A stretch of 64,000 nt of DNA from Vibrio gazogenes. GTDB taxonomy: Bacteria > Pseudomonadota > Gammaproteobacteria > Enterobacterales > Vibrionaceae. Every line of letters begins with the position of its first letter. Position 1 is the first letter of the stretch. A model generated the notes under the pieces. The model ran no database searches. It worked only from the letters and a program-made list of their open reading frames with translations, and was not told the DNA's origin. The stretch lies in the NCBI RefSeq assembly GCF_023920225.1, contig NZ_CP092587.1:2170001-2234000 (forward strand), in the 5' to 3' direction. Of the stretch, positions 47,830-58,307 are shown in pieces. A program made the translations under genes and the position numbers.

Positions 47830-48252
47830 ATGAAAAAAATATCTCAACTTGAACAACATCAACGCGGCAATGTCTTTATCGCGCAGTGTCCGTCTCGGGA
47901 AGTTCTCAATCACATCACCAGTCGGTGGGGGATTTTGGTCTTGATTGCTCTGAATGACGGCGCGTGGCATCGATTTAGTGAACTGAGGAAGAAAATTACG
48001 GGGATTAGTGAAAAAATGCTGTCACAAACACTGCAAACTTTAGAACGCGATGGTTTCCTGACTCGGATTGCCCATCCGGTGGTACCGCCTCATGTCGAAT
48101 ATCAGCTCACCCAACGGGGTCACACCGTGACGCAAAAAGCGGCCGTCCTTGTCGAATGGCTAGAAGACAATATTATTGATATCCAAAGTCTTCAATCTCA
48201 ATATGATCAGACACGGATGGCGCAAGAGTCATCACTTCAAGCAAAAAAATAA
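47830..48252 (+). CDS. ytfH: HxlR-family regulator (YtfH/QorR type)
   Basis: A 140-residue winged-helix regulator of the HxlR family. Cys20 in IAQCPSREVLNHITSRWGIL is the conserved N-terminal cysteine that senses quinones or electrophiles in QorR and YodB. The helix-turn-helix is RFSELRKKITGISEKMLSQTL and the wing is VPPHVEYQLTQRG. Divergent from qorB; the 162-bp gap between the two has a GTACGTAC palindrome at 47810-47817 inside the sequence AGTAAGTACGTAC, a possible operator. Redox-controlled repression of qorB is inferred from family and layout. Confidence 0.88.
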   Translation: MKKISQLEQHQRGNVFIAQCPSREVLNHITSRWGILVLIALNDGAWHRFSELRKKITGISEKMLSQTLQTLERDGFLTRIAHPVVPPHVEYQLTQRGHTVTQKAAVLVEWLEDNIIDIQSLQSQYDQTRMAQESSLQAKK

Positions 48253-48272
48253 GCGTGCTATCACGCACGCTT
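48251..48272 (-). terminator. Terminator between ytfH and the efflux operon
   Basis: An 8-bp stem AAGCGTGC / GCACGCTT with a six-base loop; on the minus strand it is followed by ATTTTTTT. It overlaps the ytfH stop codon and ends the leftward efflux operon. Confidence 0.8.
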
Positions 48273-48307
48273 ATCCATGACAAGTCAGCAAGATTCAGTC
48301 TCAGTAT

Positions 48308-49750
48308 TTATTGATCAATGGTGTCCAAAACGGATGAAACCTGAGTCGATGTTTGCTGATCAGCAGCTCGCCAACCACCACCGAGCGCTTTATATAAATT
48401 GATCCGGCTCAGCAGCAAATTCAAATGTGATGACAGTTCGCTCTCCCGTGCACTAAATAATGATCGTTGTGCATCCAGTAGATCCATATAACTATCATTA
48501 CCTTTTTCATAGCGCATCTTCGCCAGATTATAATAGGTTTGATTCGCAGCCATATTATTCTGTTGCGCTTGCCACTCTTCCATATAATAGGTTTGCCCTA
48601 ACAGTGCATCAGAAACTTCTTTAAACGCGGTTTCAATCGCCTGCTGATAAGCAACAACTGAACGCTGCTTCTTAATCTTTGCCACATCAAGAGAAGCTTG
48701 ATTACTGCCCCAGTCGAAGATAGGTAAAGAGATAGACGGTGAGAATTGCCAATACCCCGAATCCGAGTTAAATAACCCCGACAGAGAATTACTGGCGCTG
48801 CCCGCACTTGCAGTTAAACGAATACTCGGGAAAAATGCAGCTCGGGCCGCACCGATATTGGCATTGTCCGCCTTAAGCGCATGTTCAGCAGACAAAATGT
48901 CAGGACGCTTAAGTAACAATTCTGATGAGGTACCAACTTGCAACGCTGACAGCATCTGCCCGCTTTCTTCTGGCAAGCGCCCGTCAATGTATTGCATGAT
49001 CGGCGCACCAACCAATTGTCGCAGCACATTGTATCCTTTCGCAACGGCCAGTTTGTACTGCGCTTGTGTCGCTTGAGCACTATGCAATGCTGTCTTACTT
49101 TGCGCGAGGGTCAAAGCATCACTGTATCCGGCATCATAGCGAGTTTGCACCAGTGACAGGGTTTCTTGATATGCATCGACCGTCTCTGTCGTCAACTTCA
49201 ACAACTCTTGATTGGTGAGGAGATTCATGTAAGCGCTGGCGACTTCACTGATCAAAGCAATCACCGTACTGCGCCGAATCTCATCCTGAGACAGATAACT
49301 TTCAAGTGCCTGATCACTCAGGCTTTGTACCCGACCAAACAGATCCAACTCATAACTTGTCACACCGACCGTTGCCTTATACTGGGAAGTATATGACTTC
49401 CCATTACCCGTATTCGCATCAGAAAAACGTGTTCTCGAACCACTCCCCGAGGCGTCCAGCCCCGGATAGCGTTCTGCATCTTGAATTCGGTACGTTGCTC
49501 GTAAAGAGGCAACATTCAGCAATGTCGTTTTCAAGTTTTTATTGTTTGCCAGAGCCAGCTCAATCAACGACTGTAACCGCTCATCCGGCATAAAGGTCCG
49601 CCAGTCAGGCAGCTCGCTTTCTGCCGTCTGACTGACATCAACACCTTGCCACCCCTGCGTTGAAGGGACATCAGGCTGGTGATAATCCGGTGCTAGGCTA
49701 CAACCACTTAAAACAGCCGCAACCATCAGTGGTAATAACTTAATTTGCAC
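48308..49750 (-). CDS. RND efflux outer-membrane lipoprotein (NodT/OprM family)
   Basis: A 480-residue outer-membrane factor. Signal peptide and lipobox AAVLSGC make it a lipoprotein at Cys17, and the early [10 protein letters not shown] is typical of OprM/CusC proteins. Two outer-membrane-efflux repeats are visible, with [22 protein letters not shown] near residues 130-150 and [18 protein letters not shown] further on, forming the trimeric channel and periplasmic tunnel. The GTG start at 49750 has GAGG upstream and overlaps the pump gene by 11 bases. It completes the tripartite efflux operon. Confidence 0.93.
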   Translation of the reverse strand: MQIKLLPLMVAAVLSGCSLAPDYHQPDVPSTQGWQGVDVSQTAESELPDWRTFMPDERLQSLIELALANNKNLKTTLLNVASLRATYRIQDAERYPGLDASGSGSRTRFSDANTGNGKSYTSQYKATVGVTSYELDLFGRVQSLSDQALESYLSQDEIRRSTVIALISEVASAYMNLLTNQELLKLTTETVDAYQETLSLVQTRYDAGYSDALTLAQSKTALHSAQATQAQYKLAVAKGYNVLRQLVGAPIMQYIDGRLPEESGQMLSALQVGTSSELLLKRPDILSAEHALKADNANIGAARAAFFPSIRLTASAGSASNSLSGLFNSDSGYWQFSPSISLPIFDWGSNQASLDVAKIKKQRSVVAYQQAIETAFKEVSDALLGQTYYMEEWQAQQNNMAANQTYYNLAKMRYEKGNDSYMDLLDAQRSLFSARESELSSHLNLLLSRINLYKALGGGWRAADQQTSTQVSSVLDTIDQ

Positions 49751-52700
49751 TCGTGTGATCCTCCACAGCCGAAGTCGCAGAGAGGTCGCCTCTAGGCTTG
49801 GTGCGGAACAATCGCATCACCAAAACAAAGAATACCGGCACGAAGAAAATCGACAGTACGGTTGCAGAGACCATCCCACCGACAACCCCCCAACCAATTG
49901 CATTTCGGCTGGCAGCGCCCGCACCACTACTGAGTGCTAACGGTAAAACCCCCAGAATAAATGCGAAAGATGTCATCAGAATCGGACGTAAACGCATCCG
50001 ACAAGCTTCAACCGTTGCTTTGAACAGATCCATGCCCTCATCGTACTGAGCTTTGGCAAACTCAACGATCAGAATCGCGTTTTTCGCGGATAAACCAATC
50101 GTCGTCAGCAACCCAACCTGAAAATAAATATCATTCGCCAACCCTTTTAAAGAGGTTGCTAATACCGCACCAAAAATCCCCAACGGCACAATCAAAATCA
50201 CCGAGAACGGAACACTCCAGCTTTCATAGAGGGCCGCCAGACTGAGGAATACGATAAGCAAAGAGATGCCATACAGCAGCATGGCTTGAGACCCCGACTG
50301 TCTTTCCTGATACGAAGAACCACTCCATTCCACATCAATGCCTTTTGGCAACTGTCGAACCAATTTCTCAATCTCAAGCATCGCATCACCCGAACTCTTT
50401 CCGGGTGCAGCCGAACCCTGGATATTAACCGCAGGTGAAGCATTAAAACGCTCTAACCGCGGTGAACCATAGGTCCAGTGCGTTTTCGCAAAGGAGTCAA
50501 ACGGCACCATATCTCCTTCTGCGTTACGCACATGCCATAGATTGAAGTCTTCCGGATTCATCCGGAATGGCGCATCCGCCTGAACATATACTTTCTTAAT
50601 CCGCCCGTTATCGACAAAGTCGTTCACATAAGTTGATCCCCATGCCGTGGATAACGTTGAGTTAATATCGTTAACCGCGACGCCCATTGCCATCGCTTTT
50701 TCATAATCGATATCAATCCGGAACTGAGCCGTATCTTCCATCCCGTTAGGTCGAACAGACATCAGATTCGGATCCTTTGCTGCCATCCCCAACAATTGGT
50801 TACGCGCCTGAATCAGAGCTTCGTGTCCGAGGTTACCGCGGTCGACCAGATACGCATCAAAGCCACTGGCGGTCCCTAACGAGATAATCGGAGGCAGGTT
50901 AAATGCAAATATTTGTGCTTCTTTAATCTGTCCAAAAGCACCCCATGCACGCCCGATAATGGCTTCGACGGACTGAGAAGGCTTGGTGCGCAGACTCCAG
51001 TCCTTCAGTTTGACGAATCCCAGCCCCATATTCTGGCCACGTCCGGCAAAACTAAACCCAGCAACAGTAAAGACCGACTCAACATCATTTTTTTCATCTT
51101 GCAGAAAATGATGGCGGATTTTTTCCATCACATTGAGTGTCCGCTCCTGCGTTGCACCGGCAGGGAGTTTGACCATCACCAAGAAGGCGCCCTGATCTTC
51201 ATCAGGTAGGAAGGAAGTCGGCAACTTATGCCATAAAACACCCAGCCCGCCAACGATTAATGCATAGATCACCAGGTATCTGAGCTTCTGGTGGATCCCT
51301 TTTTCTACCGTGCCTTTATAGCGCACGGTTCCCTGATTAAACAATCGGTTAAACAGCGCAATCGGGCCACGTTTCGCCTGATGACTCCCCTCCGACAGTG
51401 GTTTCAGAATCGTCGCACACAGTGCCGGGGTAAGAATCATCGCCACTAAAACAGACAACGCCATGGAAGATACGATTGTCAGAGAGAACTGCCGATAAAT
51501 GGCCCCGGCAGCACCACCAAAGAAGGCCATCGGAATAAATACCGCACTCAGAACCAAGGCAATTCCGACCAGTGCACCGGTAATCTGTCCCATCGACTTA
51601 CGGGTTGCTTCTAGGGGAGACAAACCGTCCTCTGCCATCACCCGTTCGACGTTTTCAACCACAACAATCGCGTCATCCACCAGCAGACCAATCGCCAGCA
51701 CCAAACCAAACATCGTCAGGGTGTTAATTGAAAACCCAAAGGCAGCCATAATGCCCATCGTCCCCAATAACACGACTGGCACCGCAATGGTCGGAATCAG
51801 GGTCGCGCGGAAGTTCTGCAAGAAGAGGTACATGACCAAGAAGACCAGTACAACGGCTTCAATCAGGGTATGAACCACCTCTTCAATCGAGATTTTAACG
51901 AATGGGGTTGTATCAAATGGATAAACAATTTTCAGAGAGCTGGGGAAGAATGGTTTCAATTCCTCCATCTTGGCACGCACAGCATCCGCGGTATCCAAAG
52001 CATTGGCACCAGTGGCAAGCCGAACCGCGATCCCCGTTGATGGCGAACCATTGAACCGAGCAACAGCGCCATAACTTTCACCACCGATTTCAATACGCGC
52101 AACATCTTGCAAACGAATTTGAGAACCATCGGTATCAACTTTAAGCAGAATATTTTTAAAGTCGCTGACACTACTCAGACGTCCCTGAGCCGTGATGGTT
52201 GCTGTCAGCTGTTGCCCTTTGACTGCGGGCGTTCCACCCAGCTCACCGACAGATACCTGCGTATTCTGGGTCTTAATGGCACCGAGCACATCACTGGAAG
52301 TCAGACTGAACTTGTTCAGTTTATGCGGATCCAGCCAGATTCTCATCGCATGCTGCGCCCCAAAGACTTGAGTTTCACCCACACCCTGAACACGGCTAAT
52401 CGGATCTTTAACATTTGAGGCGATGTAATCCGCGATACTGGTATTGTTCATGCTGCCATCAGATGAAATAAAACCGATCACCATCAAGAAACTACTGGTT
52501 GATTTCGCAACCGTAATCCCTCGGGTCACAACCGACTCAGGCAACGACGACTCAACGGCAGACAATTTATTCTGTACCTGAACCTGAGCGATATCCGGGT
52601 TCGTCCCCGTCGCAAATGTCAGATTAATAGAAAACGAACCGGACGAATCACTGTTAGAAGACATATACAACAGATTATCGATACCATTCATGTTTTGTTC

Positions 52701-52895
52701 GATAACCTGCGTCACACTGTTTTCCACGGTTTTAGCAGACGCACCGACATAAACACCAGAGATACTCACCGCCGGTGGTGCAATCTGTGGATACTGTTCA
52801 ATCGGTAAAGTTTTGATGGACAGTACACCAGCAAGCATGATCACAATCGCAATCACCCATGCAAAAATTGGTCTGTCGATAAAAAAGCGAACCAT
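49740..52895 (-). CDS. RND multidrug efflux pump, HAE1 family
   Basis: A 1051-residue inner-membrane proton antiporter of the AcrB/MexB type. The N-terminus [23 protein letters not shown] and [17 protein letters not shown] with the paired aspartates of the proton relay in helix 4 are intact, as is LLPDEDQ-type [21 protein letters not shown] and the C-terminal [15 protein letters not shown] in helix 10. Two large periplasmic loops of about 300 residues each lie between helices 1-2 and 7-8. It pairs with the membrane-fusion protein three bases upstream and the channel gene overlapping downstream. No specificity can be told from sequence. Confidence 0.96.
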   Translation of the reverse strand: MVRFFIDRPIFAWVIAIVIMLAGVLSIKTLPIEQYPQIAPPAVSISGVYVGASAKTVENSVTQVIEQNMNGIDNLLYMSSNSDSSGSFSINLTFATGTNPDIAQVQVQNKLSAVESSLPESVVTRGITVAKSTSSFLMVIGFISSDGSMNNTSIADYIASNVKDPISRVQGVGETQVFGAQHAMRIWLDPHKLNKFSLTSSDVLGAIKTQNTQVSVGELGGTPAVKGQQLTATITAQGRLSSVSDFKNILLKVDTDGSQIRLQDVARIEIGGESYGAVARFNGSPSTGIAVRLATGANALDTADAVRAKMEELKPFFPSSLKIVYPFDTTPFVKISIEEVVHTLIEAVVLVFLVMYLFLQNFRATLIPTIAVPVVLLGTMGIMAAFGFSINTLTMFGLVLAIGLLVDDAIVVVENVERVMAEDGLSPLEATRKSMGQITGALVGIALVLSAVFIPMAFFGGAAGAIYRQFSLTIVSSMALSVLVAMILTPALCATILKPLSEGSHQAKRGPIALFNRLFNQGTVRYKGTVEKGIHQKLRYLVIYALIVGGLGVLWHKLPTSFLPDEDQGAFLVMVKLPAGATQERTLNVMEKIRHHFLQDEKNDVESVFTVAGFSFAGRGQNMGLGFVKLKDWSLRTKPSQSVEAIIGRAWGAFGQIKEAQIFAFNLPPIISLGTASGFDAYLVDRGNLGHEALIQARNQLLGMAAKDPNLMSVRPNGMEDTAQFRIDIDYEKAMAMGVAVNDINSTLSTAWGSTYVNDFVDNGRIKKVYVQADAPFRMNPEDFNLWHVRNAEGDMVPFDSFAKTHWTYGSPRLERFNASPAVNIQGSAAPGKSSGDAMLEIEKLVRQLPKGIDVEWSGSSYQERQSGSQAMLLYGISLLIVFLSLAALYESWSVPFSVILIVPLGIFGAVLATSLKGLANDIYFQVGLLTTIGLSAKNAILIVEFAKAQYDEGMDLFKATVEACRMRLRPILMTSFAFILGVLPLALSSGAGAASRNAIGWGVVGGMVSATVLSIFFVPVFFVLVMRLFRTKPRGDLSATSAVEDHTSAN

Positions 52896-52898
52896 ATT

Positions 52899-54047
52899 TT
52901 ATTGCCCCTGCTCTACCATGTTTGCCGTCACCATTGCTCCCGGACGAATTTTTTGTAATCCGCTCACAATAACTTTTTCTCCGGCTTTCAAACCGGAATC
53001 AATCAGCCACTGAGACCCGACAATCCGGTTAGTGGTGATATCACGGTCTTCGACTTTGTTTTCTGCATTAATCACCATGACATGGGCCTGACCCTTGTCA
53101 TCACGCGTGACTGCAGCCTGTGGAACTAAAATCGCTTTTTCACGATATTCTGTCGGTAGCTCAGCTCTCACGAACAGCCCGGGCAGAAGACGTTGATCAG
53201 GGTTAGGAAGTAAAGCACGCAGGTTCACCGTACCGGTGTTCTCATTCACAGTCACATCAGCAAACTGTAAGGTCGCTTCCTGCTCAATTTTCGTCCCGTC
53301 ATCCAAACTCAGTTTGATACCACTCAGCTTCTTGTCACTGCTGGCCGTTTGTTTTCTCAGTTTCAAAAGTTCATTACTGGATTGAGAAAGATCGACGTAC
53401 AAGGGATCTAATTGCTGAATCGTCGCCAAATAGTTGGTCTGATTAGCTGTAACCAACGCCCCTTCGGTCACATTTGATTTACCTATCCGTCCGGAAATCG
53501 GTGCTTTAATATGGGTATAATTTAAATTGATCTGGGCAGATTTCACAGAGGCCTCGGCAGCCATCACTGCGGCAAGCGCTTCACGGTAAGTCGCGCGTGA
53601 ATCTTCATAATCTTGCTCACTGATCGCACGGCTTTTCACCAGTGTCCGATAACGTTCAGCCTGTAACTTTGATTTTTCTAATGTGGCTTGGGCGGAAGCT
53701 AAACTAGCCTTGGCACTATCCAAAGTCGCATCATATGTTGCAGGGTCAATTTGGTATAACACTTCACCTTTTTTGACGATGCTACCTTCAACAAACAAGC
53801 GTTTAATAATAATACCAGCGACCTGAGGTCTTACTTCTGCCACCCGATAAGCACTTGTTCGTCCGGGAAGCCGAGCGGTCAACTCGATAGGCTGATATTG
53901 GAGCGCGACAGCATCAACCGCGACAGCCTGTGGCTTTTGTTGGCTGGTTGCTTCAGCCTTAGTGCCATCCGGTTGGCACCCGACTAGCGTAAACACCAAC
54001 CCGAAGGCGACCAATGACTGGCGATAAAGAGGGAAGGTTTTCGTCAT
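52899..54047 (-). CDS. RND efflux membrane-fusion lipoprotein (AcrA family)
   Basis: A 382-residue periplasmic adaptor. Lipobox TLVGC gives lipidation at Cys24. Seen are the N-terminal strand VRPQVAGIIIKRLFVEGSIVKKGEVLYQIDPATY, broken here for length only by a lipoyl half and an alpha-hairpin of about 70 residues, then THIKAPISGRIGKSNVTEG and the beta-barrel region. It heads the efflux operon, with TAGGAGAG before the ATG. A perfect hairpin lies 28 bases upstream of the start. No local repressor gene of the TetR type is next to the operon, unlike many acrAB loci. Confidence 0.94.
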   Translation of the reverse strand: MTKTFPLYRQSLVAFGLVFTLVGCQPDGTKAEATSQQKPQAVAVDAVALQYQPIELTARLPGRTSAYRVAEVRPQVAGIIIKRLFVEGSIVKKGEVLYQIDPATYDATLDSAKASLASAQATLEKSKLQAERYRTLVKSRAISEQDYEDSRATYREALAAVMAAEASVKSAQINLNYTHIKAPISGRIGKSNVTEGALVTANQTNYLATIQQLDPLYVDLSQSSNELLKLRKQTASSDKKLSGIKLSLDDGTKIEQEATLQFADVTVNENTGTVNLRALLPNPDQRLLPGLFVRAELPTEYREKAILVPQAAVTRDDKGQAHVMVINAENKVEDRDITTNRIVGSQWLIDSGLKAGEKVIVSGLQKIRPGAMVTANMVEQGQ

Positions 54048-54075
54048 GAATTACTCTCCTAAAACTATGCTACTA

Positions 54076-54101
54076 GCGCTGAAGTCACATTACTTCAGCG
54101 C
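54076..54101. promoter_or_regulatory. Hairpin/operator in the efflux operon leader
   Basis: GCGCTGAAGT (54076-54085) and ACTTCAGCGC (54092-54101), a perfect 10-bp inverted repeat with a six-base spacer, ending 28 bp before the membrane-fusion gene. It could be a repressor site or an RNA hairpin. A second repeat, CTGTCA-N5-TGACAG, is at 54248-54264. The rest of 54048-54452 shows no gene. Confidence 0.55.
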
Positions 54102-54452
54102 CTCATTCTTTATTCTGGACATGATTGAGTCATCATTGTGTTTACAGTGACACCGCGAAGAATCTCTACAAACCGACCAATCAAGCAGCATCAAATCGTC
54201 ATGCATATGTATTTGTTATGGCGCCACTTTATCAGTCACAAATCATACTGTCACAAAATGACAGAGAACTAACTATATTCTAGATATTTAACGGGTTAAA
54301 GTGTGGTTAATGATGGCCGTATTTTAAGCAATTGAAGTCATTAATATAATATATTTATCAATGAAGACTCAGAATGGAAATTATAGGGTATTCAATAGAT
54401 TGAATACAATCATCACGGATACTTATCTGTTATCGGTCGATGCGATAATGTA

Positions 54453-54479
54453 AAAACCCAATCAAAATGATTGGGTTTT
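54453..54479 (-). terminator. Terminator of the dgc operon
   Basis: A 12-bp perfect stem AAAACCCAATCA / TGATTGGGTTTT with a three-base loop. It lies 24 bp after the aminotransferase stop and has T residues on the minus strand. Confidence 0.88.
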
Positions 54480-54503
54480 CAGGCCATGAACAACTGATTG
54501 GCA

Positions 54504-55358
54504 TCAAGAATGTGCTTTCGCCGTTTGGATATAAATATCTCTGAGCTGCAACGCGACTGCTCCCGGCTGACCATCCCCGATGGGCTGATCATCGATTGCA
54601 ACCACCGGCCAGACAAACGTGGTTGCCGAACTGATAAATGCTTCTTTGGCCTGCATCGCTTCTTCGATGGTAAATAAGCGTTCTTCAACCGTAAGCCCGG
54701 TATCTTGAACCAGCTTCATCAAAGCCGCCCGGGTAATTCCATGCAGGATATCATGACTCAGTGGTCGTGTAACCAATGTTCCTTCTTGCGTCACGATATA
54801 CGCATTACTGGATCCCCCTTCCGTCACATATCCGTCTTCAATCAGCCACACATCATCAGCGCCTGCTGCGTGTGCTGCATGTTTTGCCAAACACGCAGGC
54901 AACAGACTGGTCGTTTTAATATCTCGGCGTTTCCAGCGGATATCTTCAAATGAAATCACTTTAATGCCATGCTTCACTTTCGGGCTATCCACTAATTGCT
55001 TGGCTTGAGTAAACAAAACTAACGTCGGCTCAATCGCATCTTGGTAAGAAAAATCACGATCCCCTTCATTACCTCGGGTTAATTGCAGATAGATGCCCCC
55101 TTCAACCAAATCATTCTTTTCGATCAGCGTCTGCTGAATGGACGTCAGTTGTTCCGCAGTGGCTGGCATTTTAATGCCCAGCTCACGACATGAGCGTTCC
55201 AGACGAGCAATATGTCCTGCATTATCAATCAGTTTGCCGTCCAATACAGATGTAACTTCATAAACCGCATCGGCAAATAGAAATCCCCGGTCAAAAATTG
55301 ACACTTTCGCTTCCGATTCAGGAACATACGTCCCATTGACATAAACAATCCGTTCCAT
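54504..55358 (-). CDS. dat: D-amino acid aminotransferase
   Basis: A 284-residue fold-type IV PLP enzyme. Features are VYVNGTYVPESEAKVSIFDRGFLFADAVYE at the start (broken here: RGFLFADAVYEV is the hallmark), the catalytic lysine in RRDIKTTSLLPACLAKHAA, and EGGSSNAYIVTQEGTL with the cofactor phosphate loop. The pattern DIKT-x-x-LLP fits D-amino acid rather than branched-chain aminotransferases. The start is placed at 55358 (MERIVYVNG) with GAGG upstream; the longer frame overlaps dgcA. It is the last gene of the dgcN-dgcA operon and would turn D-Glu or D-Ala into keto acids. Confidence 0.87.
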   Translation of the reverse strand: MERIVYVNGTYVPESEAKVSIFDRGFLFADAVYEVTSVLDGKLIDNAGHIARLERSCRELGIKMPATAEQLTSIQQTLIEKNDLVEGGIYLQLTRGNEGDRDFSYQDAIEPTLVLFTQAKQLVDSPKVKHGIKVISFEDIRWKRRDIKTTSLLPACLAKHAAHAAGADDVWLIEDGYVTEGGSSNAYIVTQEGTLVTRPLSHDILHGITRAALMKLVQDTGLTVEERLFTIEEAMQAKEAFISSATTFVWPVVAIDDQPIGDGQPGAVALQLRDIYIQTAKAHS

Positions 55359-55372
55359 AAGTAATTTTTCCT

Positions 55373-56347
55373 CTATCCCCACAGTTCTGTCCCAAAAGGC
55401 AACATTTGATTTTTTTCAAACTCAAAACCATGTTCAATATCCTGCTTCAGTAATAACGGCCCATCCAGATCAACAACTTCAGCGCCCTGAGCAACAACAA
55501 ATGCAGGTGCCATGCTAAGTGAAGAAGACAACATACACCCCACCATAATCTGTAATCCGGCGTCCTGAGCCGCTTGTTTCAATGCCAGTGCCTCGGTCAG
55601 CCCACCAGCCTTATCCGTCTTAATATTGACCATATCGTAACGGCCAATAACACGGCTCAGGCTCTGTCGGTCATGACAAGATTCATCAGCACAAATCGGT
55701 ATCGGCCGGGCCAGTCCGTCTAAAACGCTATCTTCATCGGCATGAAACGGCTGTTCGATCATCGCAACATTCAACTGCTCTAACTCAGGAATCAATGCTT
55801 GATAGGTTTCAACATCCCAGGCTTCGTTGGCATCAAGAATAATGGTTGCCTGCGGTGAGCCACGACGAACAGCACGAACGCGATCCAAATCTTCCGGGCC
55901 ACCCAACTTCAACTTGAGCAGCGGCCGAAAAGCATTCGCGACCGCAGCCTCTTCCATCTTGTGAGGCTTATCCAGCGATAAGGTATAAGCGGTTGTCAAC
56001 GCACAAGGCTCGACCTGAAGCCGTGACCAAATCGTGGTTTGCCCGAGCTTACATTCCAGATCCCACATGGCGCAATCGACTGCATTTCGAGCCGCCCCCG
56101 CAGGTAATAAGGGTTGGAGTTGTTGACGGTTAATCCCACATTTGATTTCAGGAAAAACGCCTTCAATCTGTGCAATAACGCTGTCAATAGACTCCCCATA
56201 ACGGTTATAGGGAACACACTCTCCCCGCCCGATGAAACCATTTTTTTCAATTTCAACCACAATCGTTTCAGCGGAAGTCTTACTTCCGCGAGAAATCGTG
56301 AAACTGCCTCGAATCGGCCAGCTTTTCCGATAGAGACGAATATTCAT
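55373..56347 (-). CDS. dgcA: Enolase-superfamily racemase/epimerase, DgcA-type
   Basis: A 324-residue enzyme of the muconate-lactonising / dipeptide epimerase group. The acid-base lysines are in LLKLKLGG and in VNIKTDKAGGL, and metal ligands in ILDANEAW, MIEQPF and ICADESC. On its own it would be called L-Ala-D/L-Glu epimerase, but in marine bacteria the same kind of gene next to a DUF1611 gene encodes N-acetyl-D-glutamate racemase (DgcA). The start overlaps the dgcN stop as ATGA. It probably works with dgcN in turning D-Glu to L-Glu by way of the N-acetyl form. Context, not residues alone, supports this call. Confidence 0.8.
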   Translation of the reverse strand: MNIRLYRKSWPIRGSFTISRGSKTSAETIVVEIEKNGFIGRGECVPYNRYGESIDSVIAQIEGVFPEIKCGINRQQLQPLLPAGAARNAVDCAMWDLECKLGQTTIWSRLQVEPCALTTAYTLSLDKPHKMEEAAVANAFRPLLKLKLGGPEDLDRVRAVRRGSPQATIILDANEAWDVETYQALIPELEQLNVAMIEQPFHADEDSVLDGLARPIPICADESCHDRQSLSRVIGRYDMVNIKTDKAGGLTEALALKQAAQDAGLQIMVGCMLSSSLSMAPAFVVAQGAEVVDLDGPLLLKQDIEHGFEFEKNQMLPFGTELWG

Positions 56348-57351
56348 AGGCACGCTACCAGCTGTTCAACAATTCGTCCGACACCCTGCCGGAAAGGGTC
56401 AACCACCGGTAATCCAAGCTGTTCTTCAAGCGAAGCCATATACGACAATGCCGCTTGCTCATCCAGTCCAGACGTATTGATCGATACCCCGACAAACTGA
56501 GCATTCGGATTCGTTAAACGTGCTGTCGCCAGGTTGGTAGCCATACAAACATCAATATCCGGTAAGGCATAGTCCGGTAACCCTCGCATATGCTGCCGCG
56601 TGGGCTCATGACACAACACCAGCGCATCCGCCTGAGAACCATGAATCAATCCTGTGGTGACACCGGCAAACGATGCATGGAATAAAGAGCCCTGCCCTTC
56701 GATGACATCCCAGTGTTCAGGACTGTTGGCAGGAGATATTGTCTCAATCGCACCAGAGATAAAGTCCGCTACGACACAGTCAGCACTGACCCCCTCGCCC
56801 GAAATGAGAATCCCTGTCTGACCGGTTGCCCGGAAATCGGCATTCATCCCTTGGTCGCGCATTTCTTTTTCAATCGCAAGGGATGTATACATTTTTCCGA
56901 CAGAGCAATCGGTGCCTACAGTTAGCAGACGCTTACCCGTGCGCTTTTTACCATTCGCAACCGGATAGGCCTGAGTCGGATAGCGTACATCAAACAGAGC
57001 ACAACCTTGTTTCTCCGCGCACGCCACCAAAGCGGGTATATCGGTCAACTTATTATGCAATCCCGACGCAATATCCATCCCGGCTTCTAACGCTTCAACC
57101 AGTACATTGATCCATTCATCAGAAATAATGCCGCCTCGGTTTGCAACACCAATCACCAGCGTTTTTGCTCCAGCGGCCACGGCGTCCGAAATGCTCATAT
57201 CAGGCAAATCACAATCTGCATTGCAGCTCTCTAACCGAAACTGTCCGACACAATACTCTGGACGCCATGTTTTAATGCCTTGGGCAACTTTGGCAGCTAA
57301 TGCATCAGCTGCATCACCTAAAAACAATAAATACGGTTTCTTCAGTTCCAT
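56344..57351 (-). CDS. dgcN: DUF1611 protein, D-glutamate N-acetyltransferase DgcN-type
   Basis: A 335-residue protein of the DUF1611 family. The N-terminal part is Rossmann-like with ISDEWINVLVEALEAGMDIASG and a P-loop-like LLTVGTDCSVGKMYTSLAIE near residue 143; the C-terminal part has RATGQTGILISGEGV, DVIEGQGSLFHASFAGVT and LCHEPTRQHMRGLPDY. In studied marine bacteria, DgcN acetylates D-glutamate before DgcA racemises it. The four-base overlap with dgcA and the downstream D-amino acid aminotransferase gene fit that pathway. The call rests on family and operon knowledge. Confidence 0.82.
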   Translation of the reverse strand: MELKKPYLLFLGDAADALAAKVAQGIKTWRPEYCVGQFRLESCNADCDLPDMSISDAVAAGAKTLVIGVANRGGIISDEWINVLVEALEAGMDIASGLHNKLTDIPALVACAEKQGCALFDVRYPTQAYPVANGKKRTGKRLLTVGTDCSVGKMYTSLAIEKEMRDQGMNADFRATGQTGILISGEGVSADCVVADFISGAIETISPANSPEHWDVIEGQGSLFHASFAGVTTGLIHGSQADALVLCHEPTRQHMRGLPDYALPDIDVCMATNLATARLTNPNAQFVGVSINTSGLDEQAALSYMASLEEQLGLPVVDPFRQGVGRIVEQLVACL

Positions 57352-57722
57352 CTCGCAATCACTCCATCCAAGTCTGCATAACTATAAAATGTTCATTATG
57401 GGTCAATCATTATTTACAGAGCAAAATACATGACAACATGGAGGAAAGGAACTGAGCAATAGCATTGTTTTTGTGCGTCAATTTTGAATATAAATTCATA
57501 TTAACACTAAAAATATGAATAATAATTCAATCAATGCCAGAAGAGCATATTATAGAAACAGCCACACCTATAGATTTTTTCAGAGTCTTATTCTAAACCC
57601 ACAGACTGAATCAGAAAAATGCACGGTCTATACCTTTTTTTCAAATTTATATAATTTTACAGAAGCAGCCATTATTTAGTGATTCAAACTACACAATCAA
57701 ACCAGACAAAACCTTACAGATA

Positions 57723-57738
57723 TGTGACTTTAATCACT
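57723..57738. promoter_or_regulatory. Likely CRP site
   Basis: TGTGA-CTTTAA-TCACT matches nine of ten CRP half-site positions with correct spacing. It lies in the 956-bp gap between dgcN and alr, 370 bp from dgcN and 570 bp from alr, so its target is unclear. Confidence 0.5.
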
Positions 57739-57798
57739 AAAGCAATGATAAGTCATGTATATCTCTTCAGACTCCAGTGTTAATTTTGCCCTAAAATA

Positions 57799-57823
57799 GT
57801 GCAATTTGCACATATTTAGTGCT
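57799..57823. promoter_or_regulatory. NtrC-like half-site cluster
   Basis: GTGCAA-T-TTGCAC (57799-57811) overlaps TGCAC-N7-GTGCT (57807-57823). The second form matches the NtrC site TGCAC-N7-GTGCA at all but one base. It lies 280 bp upstream of a sigma-54-like sequence at 58084-58100 on the plus strand. Confidence 0.4.
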
Positions 57824-57990
57824 ATATATTGACATTTCTCCGATCAAAACCATTCCTTGAATCAGAATCGCATGATGTTCACTTATGTACCTAACCTGTC
57901 ACTCATTACATCCCTCCCTTTTATGCCTTAAAATTTAAAACTATAAAAAACGATATTTACAGCATAAAATGAAAGGTCGTATCATAACAA

Positions 57991-58164
57991 ATGTCGTTAA
58001 CAACATTTCTCAGACGCATTCTGCACAGATATGGTTTTCTCACCCCAGTACGCAATCAGCAAGACTCCCATCATCTTAGTGCTCTGGCCTGTATATTGCT
58101 TCTTCTGCTTTGCTGCTTGGATATGATGGTCGTCAATGGAAATTGCACAAACCTCATCCGCTGA
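57991..58164 (+). CDS. Possible small membrane protein, 57 residues
   Basis: A plus-strand frame of 57 codons from ATG 57991 to TGA. It has a basic N-terminus (about FLRRILHRYG) and one strongly hydrophobic, leucine- and cysteine-rich helix at residues 30-48, then a short polar tail. The ribosome site (AAAGG, 17 bases upstream) is poor. I do not recognise it. It could be a single-helix small protein or chance; its frame overlaps a sigma-54-like sequence, and both cannot be equally meaningful. It is the only gene-like item in the 57352-58307 gap. Confidence 0.2.
   Translation: MSLTTFLRRILHRYGFLTPVRNQQDSHHLSALACILLLLLCCLDMMVVNGNCTNLIR
58084..58100 (+). promoter_or_regulatory. Sigma-54-like promoter sequence
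   Basis: CTGGCCTGTATATTGCT has the invariant GG and GC exactly ten bases apart and fits the consensus YTGGCAC-N5-TTGCW except for two bases. It points to alr, 208 bp downstream, and has NtrC-like sites upstream. Confidence 0.35.
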
Positions 58165-58307
58165 TGACATGTTCGCAGAGTGACGCGGTAGGATACGTAT
58201 GATGAATACGTGAATGATTAATATATGCATTACTCAAGCAGGCGATATACACTGTTGTAACAAAAAATTAAAGATGATCTCTATATTTGCCCAAATCAGG
58301 AACAATT

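Noticed and set aside
57997..58230. 77-codon minus-strand frame in the dgcN-alr gap
   Set aside because: Poor composition, no ribosome site and no family resemblance.
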